A DNA stretch of 5,933 nt, taken from Nitrospirota bacterium (GTDB lineage: Bacteria; Nitrospirota; Thermodesulfovibrionia; Thermodesulfovibrionales; Dissulfurispiraceae). The notes under the pieces are model-generated. The model was not told the DNA's origin, ran no database searches, and saw nothing but the letters and a program-made list of their open reading frames with translations. The stretch spans positions 1 through 5,933 of the forward strand of contig DUZI01000103.1 in NCBI GenBank assembly GCA_013349595.1, written 5' to 3'. Positions 1-5,933 of the stretch are shown here, piece by piece; the stretch's first letter is position 1; each line of letters begins with the position of its first letter. The position numbers and the translations under genes are program-made.

Positions 1-408
1 AAGATAAAGAATGACTATCCAGATGCCCTCTATAACCTTGCTAATGTGTATAAACAAAAGTCATTCCTAAGGGAGGCAATTAATCTTTACAAAAGGGTAT
101 TCCAAATTGACCCTTCTATCCATCAAGCCAATTACAATATTGCCAATATCTATTTAGAGTTGACTAATTATGATCAGGCAATCAAGTATTTTCAAAAGGC
201 AATTTATTTCAATCCACAATATCACGAGGCATATTCAAATCTTGGGGTCTGTTTTTTCTTTAAGGGTCTTGTTAATGAGGCTATAAGCAATTATAAAAAA
301 TCCTTATCAATAAAACCTGATTTTGCCGAAGCCCATTTTAATCTTGCTCTGTCATTACTATTACTTGGTAATTTTCAGCAAGGTTGGCAAGAGTATAAAT
401 GGCGATGG
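1..408 (+). repeat. TPR array of the first glycosyltransferase (left end missing)
   Basis: This is a protein-level repeat. The helix-A positions align every 34 residues: DALYNLAN, QANYNIAN, EAYSNLGV and AEAHFNLA start at visible residues 8, 42, 76 and 110, and each full unit ends near a P-D/P-S/P-Q turn (QIDPS, YFNPQ, SIKPD). Three full units plus a terminal half unit are visible, and the array continues beyond the left edge. The last half unit flows directly into the glycosyltransferase module through GNFQQGWQEYKWR. TPR solenoids of this kind bind peptides or partner proteins. Confidence 0.85.
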
Positions 409-2208
409 AGGCTTCCAAATTTTAAACCTCCTGTTACTAATAAGCCTTTTTGGGACGGAAGTGACAATAAAAGGCTTCTAATCTTTGGTGAGCAAGGCTT
501 TGGAGATAACATACAGTTTGTCAGATATGTAAATTTAATATTGCAGAAAAATATTAGTGTAATATTAGCCTGTCCTGATGAGTTAAAAAGTCTTTTTAGT
601 TTTTCTTTTAAAGACATAAAGGTTGTAACTTTAAAGGATATACAAGAAGAAGACTTTGACTGTTACTGTCCTTTGCTTGATTTACCAAGGCTATTTAATA
701 CCAATTTAAATAATATCCCCCAGCAAGTGCCTTATTTGAAAGCCTCACAAGAGATGATTGAAAGGTTTAAATCATTATTGGGTAATAACAAAAGGTTTAA
801 GGTTGGTCTCATCTGGCATGGAAGTAAAGACAATAAAAGAGGTTATTATCGTTCAGTTGATAAGAGATTTATAAATATTATTACAACATTAAATGAGATT
901 GAATTTGTAAGCATTCATCGAGATAACATCAATGAAACAGAAAAAAGAATACATGATTTTTCAAAAGAACTATTAGATTTTCATCACACTGCAGGGCTTA
1001 TTGAAAATCTTGACCTAATCATAACCATCGATACATCTGTCGCACACCTTGCAGGCGCACTTGGTAAGCCTGTCTGGTTAATGCTTCACTATATTTCAGA
1101 CTGGCGCTGGCTACTTGACAGATCAGACACACCTTGGTATCCAAGTATGACAATCTTCAGGCAAAGTGAGATTGACAATTGGTCTAATGTTTTAAGAGAG
1201 ATTTTAATGAAACTTGCAGATTTGAGGGGGTTAAGACTACCTGATTGCATCGAAGAAGAAATTACCTATGTGCACGCCCATGCTAAATGGGACAAGGCAT
1301 TACAAGCCTTAAGGAATAGAGATTTTCTAAATGGTTGGAGGGACTACGAGTGGCGTAGAAACCTCAAAGAAGTAAAGGATTGTTTTAATGATTTTGGATT
1401 GCTTGAATGGAAGGGGCAAGACTTAAAGGATAAAGGTATTCTCATATATGATGAACAAGGTTTTGGTGATACAATACAGTTTATTAGGTTTATCAGATTT
1501 CTTAAAAATCTTGGGGCAAGGGTCAATGTGCTTTGCAGAAAAGAATTATTCAGACTTATCAGGTCTTTTGATAATGACATAAAGGTTTTTAAAAGGGGTG
1601 TTGATTTTGAGCTGTCTGTTGATTATATTTGTCCGCTAATGAGCCTTCCTCTTTACTTAGAAATTGATAGTGAAGAGCAATTATCTTGCACTGTGCCATA
1701 TTTTAAGATAGATGAGAAAGATATTTATAGATGGAACTCGCACTTTGATGAAAAAAAAGGGATAAAAATTGGAATCTCATATGAAAGCAAAAAGGGTATG
1801 TCTTATACTGAAAAGAACTCCATCCCTATAAATGTCTTGTCAGAATTATGTAAATTAGATGGTATCTTATTTTTTATTGTCCAAAAAACAGACAAAACTC
1901 CCTATCCTTTTTGCATTTATGATTATTCAAGTGAATTCACTGATTTTTATGATACAGCATCTTTTATGATGAACCTTGATTTAGTAATCTCCATAGACAG
2001 TGCACCTGTTCATCTTGCAGCAACAATAGGTATAGAGACTTGGTTATTATTGCCTTTTGATTCAGAATGGAGATGGTTTGACGATGAAGAAAGAACCATT
2101 TGGTATCCTACAGTTAAGATATTAAAACAAAAAAGTCCTGGTGACTGGAAAGATGTGATAAATAGAGTTAAGGCTGAATTGGAGAGAAGGCTAAAAGATG
2201 CAAAATAA
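1..2208 (+). CDS. TPR protein with two tandem GT9-like glycosyltransferase modules (5'-partial)
   Basis: The reading frame is open to the left edge, so the start codon lies outside. The GTG at 46 sits inside a TPR helix and has no Shine-Dalgarno, so it is not the start. Numbering from the first visible codon (735 residues): TPR units phased at 34 residues occupy about 1-136. Glycosyltransferase module 1 follows at about 125-407, with GEQGFGDNIQFVRY at 163-176, IWHGS near 271-275, IDTSVAHLAGALGKPVW at 343-359 and DWRWLLDR ending at R374. Module 2 (about 428-732) repeats the layout with DEQGFGDTIQF at 484-494 and IDSAPVHLAATIG at 665-677. It lacks the W-x-G motif (SYES instead) and has Glu696 where module 1 has Arg374. 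By family knowledge this is a GT-B sugar transferase whose TPRs bind a protein or glycan acceptor. No signal peptide or membrane segment is visible, so it is probably cytoplasmic. Donor and acceptor are unknown. The fold class is fairly certain; activity of module 2 is doubtful. Confidence 0.88.
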   Translation, partial: KIKNDYPDALYNLANVYKQKSFLREAINLYKRVFQIDPSIHQANYNIANIYLELTNYDQAIKYFQKAIYFNPQYHEAYSNLGVCFFFKGLVNEAISNYKKSLSIKPDFAEAHFNLALSLLLLGNFQQGWQEYKWRWRLPNFKPPVTNKPFWDGSDNKRLLIFGEQGFGDNIQFVRYVNLILQKNISVILACPDELKSLFSFSFKDIKVVTLKDIQEEDFDCYCPLLDLPRLFNTNLNNIPQQVPYLKASQEMIERFKSLLGNNKRFKVGLIWHGSKDNKRGYYRSVDKRFINIITTLNEIEFVSIHRDNINETEKRIHDFSKELLDFHHTAGLIENLDLIITIDTSVAHLAGALGKPVWLMLHYISDWRWLLDRSDTPWYPSMTIFRQSEIDNWSNVLREILMKLADLRGLRLPDCIEEEITYVHAHAKWDKALQALRNRDFLNGWRDYEWRRNLKEVKDCFNDFGLLEWKGQDLKDKGILIYDEQGFGDTIQFIRFIRFLKNLGARVNVLCRKELFRLIRSFDNDIKVFKRGVDFELSVDYICPLMSLPLYLEIDSEEQLSCTVPYFKIDEKDIYRWNSHFDEKKGIKIGISYESKKGMSYTEKNSIPINVLSELCKLDGILFFIVQKTDKTPYPFCIYDYSSEFTDFYDTASFMMNLDLVISIDSAPVHLAATIGIETWLLLPFDSEWRWFDDEERTIWYPTVKILKQKSPGDWKDVINRVKAELERRLKDAK
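373..1221 (+). repeat. Glycosyltransferase module, copy 1 (conserved)
   Basis: First of three homologous modules in the window. It opens with the G-x-F-x-x-GW-x-x-Y-x-WR helix and keeps the glycine-rich E-Q-G-F-G-D-x-I-Q-F loop at nucleotides 487-528. It also keeps the W-H-G-S segment near 814 and the D-T-S-x-A-H-L-A-G-A-L-G signature at 1027-1077. It ends with DWRWLLDR...PWYP...FRQ. It resembles family-9 transferases, where the glycine-rich and D-[TS]-x-x-x-H-L-A segments line the donor site. This is the copy in the first gene most likely to be active. Confidence 0.8.
1282..2196 (+). repeat. Glycosyltransferase module, copy 2 (diverged)
   Basis: Second module of the same polypeptide, joined to copy 1 by a linker of about 20 residues (around LPDCIEEEITYVHAHAKWD). 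It begins with a leftover TPR-like half repeat (KALQALRNRDFLNGWRDYEWR) and keeps the glycine-rich loop at 1450-1491. That loop matches the loop of the downstream gene (3416-3457) at 36 of 42 bases. Later motifs are eroded: W-x-G is gone, A-H-L-A-G-A-L-G-K-P-V-W reads V-H-L-A-A-T-I-G-I-E-T-W, and LLDR reads FDDE. It could be a pseudo-enzyme or acceptor-binding domain, or have a different donor preference. Confidence 0.75.
2181..2190 (+). promoter_or_regulatory. Ribosome binding site of the second TPR-glycosyltransferase gene
   Basis: The purine stretch GGAGAGAAGG lies 7 bases before the ATG at 2198, inside the last codons of the upstream gene. It decides the start at 2198 and, with the 11-bp gene overlap, points to translational coupling. 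Confidence 0.8.
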
Positions 2209-4168
2209 TGTAACAAATCATGCCTATGAATTTTTTATCAAGGCAGGAGAAAAATACAAACAAGGCTTATTAAGGGAATCAATTAAATACTACAAAAGAG
2301 CCCTTGCGGCATACCCACTTTTTGTTGAGGCAATCTTAGACCTCTCAGCTACACTGATAGAATTAGGAGAAACAAATGAGGCCCTCCATTATCTTGAAAA
2401 TGCCCTTGTTTTAATCCCCAACCATCCTGAAATTTTAAACAATTATGCAAACATAATTTACACAGTTGACGGTCCTAAAAGTGCCTTGCCTTTTTATGAA
2501 AAGGCATTGATTAACAAACCAGACTCTTTAGAAATAAAAAAAAATTTTACCCTGTGTCTTCAACTAACAGGTGAAATACAAAAGGCAAGACAATTATATG
2601 AGGAAATATTGCAGGATGACCCATATAATCATCAGATATTATTTAACCTGTCCCAAATTTTTTACTCAGCAAAACAATTTGATAGAACCCTTGAATTTCT
2701 TAATAGAGCCTTAAAGATAAATCCTAAAGACCCAGAGAGCCTAAACCTTCTTGGACTTACCTTTGAAGCCCTACAAAACAGTAAGACTGCTGAAGGTTGT
2801 TTTAAAAGGGCGATTCAGCTTGATAAAAATAATTATCGCTATTACTTCAATCTTGCTAATTTGCACAGTAGAAATGGCGATACTCAAAAGGCAATTGAAT
2901 TATATCAAAAGGTAGTCTCGTTAAAACCAGACTTCAAAGATGGATGGATACAACTTGGTAATCATCTTAAGAGTAATAAACGATATGAAGAAGCTATATC
3001 TGTATTTAATAATGTCTTAAAGGTTGATGCCAATTCCTCTGATGCCTACAATAACATTGGGAATTGTTATAAAGAGATGGGGCAATTTGAATTATCCCTT
3101 CAATATCTAAAAAAGGCAATATCTATAAAACCAGACCACTTTGGAGCCTATTTCAATATGGGATTGGTCTATAAAGAAATCTTCGACTTTAAATCAGCAA
3201 TACATTGCTACCAAAAGGCTATTGAAATTAATAATAATTACGCAGAGGCTCACTGGAATCTTGCCCTTTTGCTTTTACTTCACGGTGATTTTACAAAAGG
3301 CTGGGAACATTATGAATGGCGAAAAAAATTAACAGTCTATGAACCATATAAGAGAGACTTTACCAAACCAGAATGGCAAGGAGAGGATCTAACAAATAAA
3401 GTAATATTAATATACGATGAACAGGGGTTTGGTGATGCCATACAGTTTATTAGATATGCTAAGATGCTTAAGAAGAACAAATATGTAAAGGTAATAACTG
3501 AATGTCTATCACCTTTAAACAGGCTTTTTAAAGGAGTCGATGGAGTTGATGAAGTAATTACAAGGGGTTATCCGTTACCTCCCTTTGAATATCATTGCTC
3601 TATCTTGACCCTGCCTTTCAAATTTAAAACAGTTATTGAAAATATACCACATGAAACTCCCTATATTTCTGTTCAAGAAGATTTAATAAAAAAATGGCAA
3701 AGTCTGATGCAGCCTTATATTGTTAAAAAAAATATTGGCTTTGCATGGAGTGGTATTAATCCAATCCATAAGTCTTGCCCTTTAGAGAAATTGACTCCAC
3801 TCTTTGAAATAAAAGGGCTTGGATATTTTAGCCTTCAAAAAGGACCTGCACAAGAAGAGCTAAAAGAATTGCAGGGCAGATACAACATTGTTGACCTGAT
3901 GAATGATGTAACTGACTTTGCTGACACATCTGCAATTATGATGAATCTTGATTTGATAATCACTATAGATACCTCTATAGCTCACCTTGCAGGCGCCCTA
4001 AACAAACCAGTATGGGTCTTACTTCATTATGATGGAGACTGGAGATGGTTGTTAGATCGTAATGATAGTCCATGGTATCCTACAATGAGGCTTTTTAGAC
4101 AAACATCAATTGGAGATTGGGATGAATTAGTAAGGGGTGTAAAAAAAGAGCTATTACTTTTAAGCTGA
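2198..4168 (+). CDS. TPR-repeat GT9-like glycosyltransferase
   Basis: Complete 656-residue protein. The ATG at 2198 has a good Shine-Dalgarno 7 bases upstream and overlaps the end of the previous gene by 11 bp, so the two form an operon. Residues 9-348 are ten consecutive 34-residue TPR units, followed by a half unit to about 375. The half unit runs into the transferase module through GDFTKGWEHYEWR. The module (363-655) has YDEQGFGDAIQFIRY at 406-420, AWSG at 516-519, IDTSIAHLAGALNKPVW at 590-606, DWRWLLDR ending at R621, then SPWYPTMRLFRQ. All motifs kept by the intact module of the neighbour are present here, so this is probably an active GT-B sugar transferase, with the TPRs holding the acceptor. 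No export signal or membrane helix is seen, so a cytoplasmic location is expected. Similar proteins act in protein (including flagellin) or surface-glycan glycosylation, but donor and acceptor cannot be read from the sequence. Confidence 0.9.
   Translation: MQNNVTNHAYEFFIKAGEKYKQGLLRESIKYYKRALAAYPLFVEAILDLSATLIELGETNEALHYLENALVLIPNHPEILNNYANIIYTVDGPKSALPFYEKALINKPDSLEIKKNFTLCLQLTGEIQKARQLYEEILQDDPYNHQILFNLSQIFYSAKQFDRTLEFLNRALKINPKDPESLNLLGLTFEALQNSKTAEGCFKRAIQLDKNNYRYYFNLANLHSRNGDTQKAIELYQKVVSLKPDFKDGWIQLGNHLKSNKRYEEAISVFNNVLKVDANSSDAYNNIGNCYKEMGQFELSLQYLKKAISIKPDHFGAYFNMGLVYKEIFDFKSAIHCYQKAIEINNNYAEAHWNLALLLLLHGDFTKGWEHYEWRKKLTVYEPYKRDFTKPEWQGEDLTNKVILIYDEQGFGDAIQFIRYAKMLKKNKYVKVITECLSPLNRLFKGVDGVDEVITRGYPLPPFEYHCSILTLPFKFKTVIENIPHETPYISVQEDLIKKWQSLMQPYIVKKNIGFAWSGINPIHKSCPLEKLTPLFEIKGLGYFSLQKGPAQEELKELQGRYNIVDLMNDVTDFADTSAIMMNLDLIITIDTSIAHLAGALNKPVWVLLHYDGDWRWLLDRNDSPWYPTMRLFRQTSIGDWDELVRGVKKELLLLS
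2222..3322 (+). repeat. Ten-and-a-half unit TPR array
   Basis: Protein-level repeat with a regular 34-residue period and no insertions. Units begin at residues 9, 43, 77, 111, 145, 179, 213, 247, 281 and 315, with a half unit at 349-375. The TPR pattern is clearest in units 7-10 (for example YNNIGNCYKEMGQFELSLQY at 284-303). Units 3, 4 and 6 are more diverged. Ten units would form well over one superhelical turn, giving a long inner groove for an extended partner. Confidence 0.88.
3284..4162 (+). repeat. Glycosyltransferase module, copy 3 (conserved)
   Basis: Third homologous module, in the downstream gene. Its C-terminal half tracks copy 1 (D-T-S-x-A-H-L-A-G-A-L, DWRWLLDR, PWYP, FRQ). Its glycine-rich loop is closest at DNA level to copy 2. 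The mixed affinity suggests an old duplication with strong constraint on each motif rather than a very recent copy. Confidence 0.75.
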
Positions 4169-4191
4169 AATATTGAAGATTTTTGTACTTC
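4169..4191. other. 23-bp gap between convergent genes
   Basis: The only non-coding sequence in the window. It lies between the TGA of the rightward operon (4166-4168) and the TAG of the leftward gene (complement of 4192-4194). It is AT-rich with one short T run (4180-4184) and no convincing inverted repeat, so no intrinsic terminator can be called. Transcripts from both sides must end inside the opposite gene or by a factor-dependent route. Confidence 0.6.
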
Positions 4192-5933
4192 CTATGTATA
4201 CATAAAAGGTGGATTGTAGAATAGTTCATTTGAGATAATAAAGTAGGAGGTAGAGACATCTTTTAAATAAGGGTTTGGATCAAATTCTGTTTTGTGTATA
4301 AAAGGTTTCAGCCTATTTAATGAATGTATTATCATTTTTTTATGAACATTAACACTCCTGAAGGCAGATGGAAAATCAACAATATGATTTTTTACCATTT
4401 TATATAAATCAGGTGAATCAAAATCAGGGACTGCATCACCGCTCATAGTTGCTATAATTTTTCCATCGTGATTAGCCCAAAGTCGCATAAATGATTTGAT
4501 GTGCATAAAGGGTAATTTATTGATATTCTTAAAAATTACCAGGTCAAAATTAGATATATCCTCAAGAAATATCTCCTTCTCTCCAAGGTTTTCACAGGGG
4601 ATTACAGTGAATATTTTATTATCAAGTCCAAAATGATTTATATTAATGAACTTATTTAAAAGATAGTGACAATAAGCATCATCATCATATCTTAAGACCA
4701 TCCTTGTCCCGAGATGGATATTAAACTTTCTAAAAGCGTTAATCAAATAGTCATAATAGGTCTCTTGAGGGATAAAATTTTCAAGCTTAAATCCAGTGAT
4801 TGGTAAGGACATAGTTCTTAGACTACCTTTTAAACCCATATCAGAGGCTATGATGTTTGTATCTGTAATAACCTCATTTATAAATTCCATAACCTTTTCA
4901 TCTTCAATGCCTGTTCTCAGAAGCCTTTTTATAAACATTACACCTGCCTCTCTATCATTTTCAATAATAAAAGTCGACCCAAGCATTGTAAGATAAGTCA
5001 CAAAACCATAAATCAACTTGTTTTTATTCAGTATGAGCTTAATATTTTTTTGCATCATATATTGAGGATTTAGAGTTTGATGGGCAATTAAATAACCATC
5101 CAAAATATTTTGAAATATCCCAACAACTTTATCAAAATAAGTCTTAGTTACTTGCAAAAAATCCTGTCCAAAAATTATCTGTTCATAGATTCTTGAAATG
5201 TCTGAATAAAGCCTTGTCGGATTTGTGTAATATGTGCTGAGTTCCTTTTCCCTTTTTTGAGTTAGTATTTTTACTGCTGTGGTCTCAAGAGAGAGCAGAG
5301 AACTACCTTCTCCATACTCGTTTTTATAACCAAAAAATGGTGCAATCTTTTTAAACATCACAGTCTTTAAAACATTAAAGAGTTGATAGTTTCTAAATCC
5401 AACAATGTTGATTTCAAATTTTGATAGGTTCTTTTTTACAAAATCACTTGAATATCTCTTGACATTATCAATTCCAAGCCTTGCTATTGCTAAATCAATA
5501 TTCGCAGATTCAATATCAATAGCCCTTCCTGATGTAGCCTTTAAAAGTAGTGTTTCTTTTAAATCAGGCATATTTTTACCTGTTTGTGGGACTGGTGGTT
5601 CATCATCTTTTTTTAATTTTTTTCTTTTTTCTTCTGCCATTTCTTCATCTTTGATAATTCTTTGTCTTACAGTATGGAGATTATTTATATAAATTTTAAG
5701 TCTTGAAATATTTGTGTCTTCACTCTCTAATTCTGCCATTAGATTTGTTAGAGGCGTTAAAAAGTCATACTGCGTATATTTGGAAATATCAAGATAGCTA
5801 AGAGGAATATCAGGGAGAAAATTTTCTTCTTTTGGCTTTAAAAGGTTCTTTTTGATGTAAAAGGAAGTATCGAAGTTCTCAACAAATTTAATGCCAAGTA
5901 TGTGTTTGTCTTGCCAGATGATTATACACTTTA
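4192..5933 (-). CDS. Uncharacterised protein: HDOD-like region plus degenerate sigma-54-activator-like AAA+ domain (5'-partial)
   Basis: The frame stays open to the right edge. The ATG at 5739 has no Shine-Dalgarno and the upstream 64 codons are uninterrupted, so the true start lies outside. Numbering from the first full codon at the edge (579 residues): 1-20 (CIIIWQ...LGIKFVENF) resembles the end of a PilZ domain. Residues 57-85 (FLTPLTNLMAELESED) and 124-155 (LKETLLLKATSG...IDLAIARLGIDNVKRY) resemble the opening helices of HDOD domains, split by a Lys/Glu-rich insert at about 90-122. A hydrophobic helix lies at 306-323. Residues 378-542 follow the order of an NtrC-type AAA+ domain: MVLRYDDDAYCH where Walker A should be, DLVIFKNINKLP where FLDEI-x-x-L-P should be, then KIIATMSGD (sensor I) and SPDLYKMV (compare R-E-D-L-Y-Y-R-L). 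The nucleotide-binding residues are missing, so ATPase activity is unlikely. The domain readings are by eye. I know no name for it; a signalling or scaffold role is an inference. It converges on the glycosyltransferase operon with a 23-bp gap. Confidence 0.8.
   Translation of the reverse strand, partial: KCIIIWQDKHILGIKFVENFDTSFYIKKNLLKPKEENFLPDIPLSYLDISKYTQYDFLTPLTNLMAELESEDTNISRLKIYINNLHTVRQRIIKDEEMAEEKRKKLKKDDEPPVPQTGKNMPDLKETLLLKATSGRAIDIESANIDLAIARLGIDNVKRYSSDFVKKNLSKFEINIVGFRNYQLFNVLKTVMFKKIAPFFGYKNEYGEGSSLLSLETTAVKILTQKREKELSTYYTNPTRLYSDISRIYEQIIFGQDFLQVTKTYFDKVVGIFQNILDGYLIAHQTLNPQYMMQKNIKLILNKNKLIYGFVTYLTMLGSTFIIENDREAGVMFIKRLLRTGIEDEKVMEFINEVITDTNIIASDMGLKGSLRTMSLPITGFKLENFIPQETYYDYLINAFRKFNIHLGTRMVLRYDDDAYCHYLLNKFININHFGLDNKIFTVIPCENLGEKEIFLEDISNFDLVIFKNINKLPFMHIKSFMRLWANHDGKIIATMSGDAVPDFDSPDLYKMVKNHIVDFPSAFRSVNVHKKMIIHSLNRLKPFIHKTEFDPNPYLKDVSTSYFIISNELFYNPPFMYT

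Noticed and set aside
46..48. GTG as start of the first gene
   Set aside because: It lies inside a TPR helix (DALYNLANVYKQK), lacks a Shine-Dalgarno, and the frame is open to the left edge, so the gene starts outside.
375..617. Antisense open frames opposite the glycosyltransferase modules (also 1344-1580 and 2010-2216)
   Set aside because: They sit opposite conserved motifs of real genes. The first two share a sequence (CxxSPKPCS) only because they mirror the repeated E-Q-G-F-G-D loop. None has a ribosome site.
306..1100. O-GlcNAc transferase (GT41) identity for the TPR-glycosyltransferases
   Set aside because: TPR plus transferase recalls GT41, but the D-[TS]-x-x-x-H-L-A-G-A-L-G signature and glycine-rich E-Q-G-F-G-D loop fit GT9-like modules better.
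3141..3332. 63-codon frame inside the second gene, same strand
   Set aside because: It is a shifted-frame shadow of the TPR region with no domain signal.
4193..4204. Perfect 12-bp palindrome TATGTATACATA at the end of the leftward gene
   Set aside because: It falls in the last codons (Met-Tyr-Thr-stop), has no loop or second copy, and is easily expected by chance in AT-rich DNA.
4769..4825. Hydrophobic stretch LIYGFVTYLTMLGSTFII region as a membrane anchor
   Set aside because: A single helix with no flanking signal pattern, in a protein otherwise like soluble signalling domains; it is more likely a buried helix. The stretch itself maps near 4965-5020, upstream of the AAA+-like part.
4796..4996. 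Plus-strand frames opposite the leftward gene (also 5405-5692)
   Set aside because: Hydrophobic, serine-rich antisense shadows with no start signals; the leftward frame is far longer and coherent.
5737..5739. ATG as start of the leftward gene
   Set aside because: There is no purine-rich site upstream, and 64 further in-frame codons run uninterrupted to the right edge with plausible protein sequence.

Overview
The window is fully coding and AT-rich (about one third G+C by eye). It carries three genes: two overlapping rightward genes and one leftward gene that converges on them. The outer genes run off both edges, so only the middle gene is complete. Codon use leans on AGA/AGG for arginine and ATA for isoleucine. 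Together with TPR-glycosyltransferase paralogues and an HDOD-like regulator, this fits a low-GC, Gram-negative-type bacterium, for example a Deferribacterota or Thermodesulfovibrio-like (Nitrospirota) lineage. That placement is a guess from composition and gene style, not from a marker gene.

Left and centre (1-4168, + strand): two paralogous proteins built from a tetratricopeptide (TPR) solenoid followed by a GT-B-type, family-9-like glycosyltransferase module. The first gene enters from the left edge in mid-TPR array and carries two glycosyltransferase modules in tandem. The first module keeps all the family motifs seen here; the second is eroded at several of them. The second gene has ten and a half regularly phased 34-residue TPRs and one well-conserved module. 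The genes overlap by 11 bp and the second has a strong ribosome binding site inside the end of the first, so they are almost certainly co-transcribed and translationally coupled. Proteins of this layout usually glycosylate proteins or surface glycans (flagellins are one known kind of target), but no substrate gene is in the window.

Right (4192-5933, - strand): a protein of more than 579 residues, open at the right edge, with no obvious name. By eye I read a PilZ-like tail at the edge, then an HDOD-like helical region interrupted by a Lys/Glu-rich insert. At the C-terminus there is a domain that follows the layout of a sigma-54-activator AAA+ ATPase but lacks a recognisable Walker A and has a damaged Walker B. 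If right, it is a non-catalytic signalling or scaffold protein, and it is the most unusual item here.

The two converging stop codons are only 23 bp apart, with no evident hairpin terminator. I saw no RNA genes, mobile elements, CRISPR arrays or long non-coding stretches.
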